Shown here piece after piece: positions 5,876 through 7,211 of a DNA stretch of 7,211 nt. The translations under genes were made by a program, and so were the position numbers. Below the pieces are notes generated by a model that made no database searches, was not told the origin of the DNA, and worked only from the letters and a program-made list of their open reading frames with translations. This DNA comes from Bacillota bacterium (GTDB taxonomy: Bacteria > Bacillota > Sulfobacillia > JAJZYS01 > JAJYTV01), in assembly GCA_021786135.1 (NCBI GenBank), contig JAJYNV010000430.1:1-7211 (forward strand), written 5' to 3'. The stretch's first letter is position 1; every line of letters begins with the position of its first letter.

Positions 5876-6339
5876 GTGTGCCAGCCACCTCTCCTGCGCC
5901 GAGGTTTTAGGAGTGGTTCGGGCTCGGCATCGTCATCCGCCCCTCCTTGAGCCGACCAGCACCGCGGGAGATCCGCAGCCGGAGCGTCAGACCGTGGATC
6001 GGCATGGCACGACGCTCGGGCGCCGCTTGCGGAGGTGCCTGCCGCCAGGGCGCGGGTACGCACCCGGCATTTTTTGAGCTCGGCGTCCTTCTCGCGCAGG
6101 AGTTGGTCCCGAGTCTGGGCGAATGAGCGTCCACGGGATGTGAGTCCCATGCTGGACCCGCGTAGTCTCAACCGGATAGGGGCTTGCATCCGCGCCTCAG
6201 GCGCGGCGGCTTCAACCAGCCGGTCATGTCCCATGGGCGGCATGGGCGCGACGGGGCTGACATCCTCTCCCGTCTTGCCGCGTCACGAGTCGAAATATGT
6301 CCGCAGCTCGCTACAGTCGCTGCGAATGGGGCTTTCCTG
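5876..6339. other. 464-base gap between the second exporter and the SGNH gene, rich in stem-loops
   Basis: No credible coding frame is seen; the long - strand frames here run antisense into the exporter gene and look like chance. It contains the T6 terminator, then four stem-loops in about 120 bases: 6129-6157 (GTCCA/TGGAC with inner GGGA/TCCC), 6190-6206 (CCGCGCC-TCA-GGCGCGG, perfect), 6207-6222 (CGGCT/AGCCG, hexaloop TCAACC) and 6230-6246 (CCCATG/CATGGG). TGACATCCTCTCCC at 6258-6271 resembles, from memory, the end of some IS200/IS605-type elements. It may be a structured 5' leader, a small RNA or a worn transposon end. Confidence 0.4.
6040..6075 (+). terminator. Intrinsic terminator with T6 run after the second exporter gene
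   Basis: CGGGT (6053-6057) pairs with ACCCG (6062-6066) around ACGC. Alternatively TGCCG (6040-6044) pairs with CGGCA (6065-6069), which places the stem directly against the TTTTTT at 6070-6075. A T6 tract stands out in this GC-rich DNA. It lies about 180 bases after the exporter stop. Confidence 0.6.
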
Positions 6340-7211
6340 ATGGCGCGGAGAACTGCGGATTGGGGTTTGCGTGCGGCGCTGCTGGCAGCTCTGACGGCAC
6401 TTGTCACCACCGCCTTGATCGTGCACGCCATGCCGCCGCCAACTGGGCCCTTGCCTGCGGCTGTGCGCGGAACGCCCGGGGGCAGGACCCGTGGCCATGC
6501 CAAGACGAGGGTGCACGCAACGACGCCGACCGCACCGACCGTACCCGGAGCGGTCTTCGGCGAGGTCACGCGCCCCCATGCAGGCGGGGGATGTGGTTTC
6601 TCGCTGGGCGCCCAGGCTGCGTCGACGCCCGTCGGCAGCTGTACGGTACTCGAGATCGGCGACTCGCTCGGCAACGACCTCGGTTGGGGTCTCCTGCGCG
6701 AGGTCGCACCGTCTTCCGGCCTCCGTCTCGTCCAGATGGATAAGTCCGCCTCAGGCCTCGCGAACTCGGCCTACTATGATTGGCCGGCCCACCTCGCCGT
6801 GTACCTGCAGGCATATCACCCGCAGCTCGTGCTTATCAGCCTCGGCGGCGACGACGAGCAGGGCATGGATGTCCAGGGCTCGGCGGTAGAGTTCCCGACG
6901 ACGGCATGGCAGAACGCCTACCTCGACCGGGTGCGCCAGCTGGTGAGCGAGGCAACGGCAAGCGGCGCGTACGTCCTGTGGGTCGGGCTGCCGGTCATGG
7001 GGTCGACCTACTACAGCCAGGGGATAGGGCTCCTGAACACCATCTACCAGACGGTGGTGACTTCAGAGCCGAACGCCACCTTCGTTTCAACGTGGAATCT
7101 GTTCTCGAACCCCCAAGGAAACTTCCAGGCTGATGCGGTGGTCAACGGCAGCAGCGCGTCGCTCCGGGAACCTGACGGCATCCACTACTCCTACATAGGC
7201 GAGAATGTGGT
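6340..7211 (+). CDS. DUF459 / SGNH-hydrolase-family exported protein (3' end outside window)
   Basis: An open frame of 290 codons running off the window. Residues 1-10 are basic, 11-30 are a hydrophobic segment (signal peptide or N-terminal anchor), 31-80 are a Pro/Thr/Arg-rich linker, and from about 100 an SGNH-like domain follows. The domain acts outside the membrane if exported. Family blocks seen: VLEIGDSL (103-110) with nucleophile Ser109; YYDWPAHL (145-152); SLGGDDEQGM (167-176); AWQNAYLDRV (189-198); VLWVGLPVM (212-220); LLNTIYQ (231-237); and PDGIHYSYIG (278-287) with Asp279 and His282. The DWP, GLP and DGIH pattern is that of DUF459 proteins, presumed esterases or acyl-transfer enzymes acting on envelope glycans. 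Block III normally reads GxND; here Asp replaces Asn. Cys85 and Cys101 might form a disulfide. ATG 6340 is chosen because the hydrophobic segment then sits at the N-terminus; an in-frame ATG at 6226 would add 38 residues. The ribosome binding site is weak (GGGG, 8 bases before). Substrate unknown. Confidence 0.85.
   Translation, partial: MARRTADWGLRAALLAALTALVTTALIVHAMPPPTGPLPAAVRGTPGGRTRGHAKTRVHATTPTAPTVPGAVFGEVTRPHAGGGCGFSLGAQAASTPVGSCTVLEIGDSLGNDLGWGLLREVAPSSGLRLVQMDKSASGLANSAYYDWPAHLAVYLQAYHPQLVLISLGGDDEQGMDVQGSAVEFPTTAWQNAYLDRVRQLVSEATASGAYVLWVGLPVMGSTYYSQGIGLLNTIYQTVVTSEPNATFVSTWNLFSNPQGNFQADAVVNGSSASLREPDGIHYSYIGENV

Noticed and set aside
5656..6243. A 195-codon - strand frame with a small charged segment (RDQLLREKDAELKKC)
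   Set aside because: It overlaps the end of the exporter antisense and has no ribosome binding site or recognisable family; the charged segment alone is not enough, though a decayed gene cannot be fully excluded.
6168..6674. A 168-codon - strand frame over the start of the SGNH gene
   Set aside because: Antisense to the Pro/Thr linker and signal segment of the DUF459 gene, which has clear family motifs downstream in its own frame.
1..7211. tRNA, rRNA, CRISPR array, defence system or integrase
   Set aside because: No tandem repeat-spacer pattern, no tRNA-like T-loop with acceptor stem and no phage or defence gene was seen on either strand by eye.

Overview
This is a GC-rich bacterial window with six recognisable protein genes, two of them cut by the window edges. 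Several unusually long gene-free gaps separate them. The strong AGGAGG-type ribosome binding sites, one GTG start and hairpin terminators fit a high-GC bacterium. I cannot place it securely: a GC-rich Gram-positive lineage (Actinobacteria or deep Firmicutes) or a proteobacterium are all possible. No rRNA, tRNA, CRISPR array or intact mobile element was seen.

Layout from left to right. The 3' third of a catalase-peroxidase gene (katG) runs on the + strand to 702 and is followed by a clear hairpin terminator at 781-814. Three - strand genes follow, read from right to left: an AiiA-like N-acyl-homoserine lactone lactonase (4086 to 3340), an Fsr-like major facilitator exporter (2790 to 1609) and a small Rid/YjgF-family protein (1362 to 961). 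Each has its own good ribosome binding site. Gaps of about 550 and 250 bases separate them, so they look like single transcription units rather than a tight operon. Palindromes that could be operators lie just upstream of the Rid gene and the exporter gene.

From 4682 the + strand carries a second MFS exporter of the DHA1/MdtH-like kind, starting with GTG. The roughly 600-base gap before it (4087-4681) looks like a regulatory leader. It has a 6-residue upstream reading frame with its own ribosome binding site, two stem-loops, a terminator-like hairpin followed by CCCTTTT, and a segment that can pair with the terminator's 5' arm as an antiterminator. This is the most interesting feature of the window: a candidate transcription attenuator controlling a drug-efflux gene.

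The exporter is followed by a terminator with a T6 run (6040-6075) and then a block of four short stem-loops (6129-6246) of unknown nature. The window ends inside a secreted or membrane-anchored DUF459/SGNH-hydrolase gene that starts at 6340 and runs off the edge.

Together the genes suggest a detoxification, stress and signalling neighbourhood: peroxide removal, quorum-signal degradation, two exporters and a metabolite-damage-type protein. There is no direct evidence that they are co-regulated.
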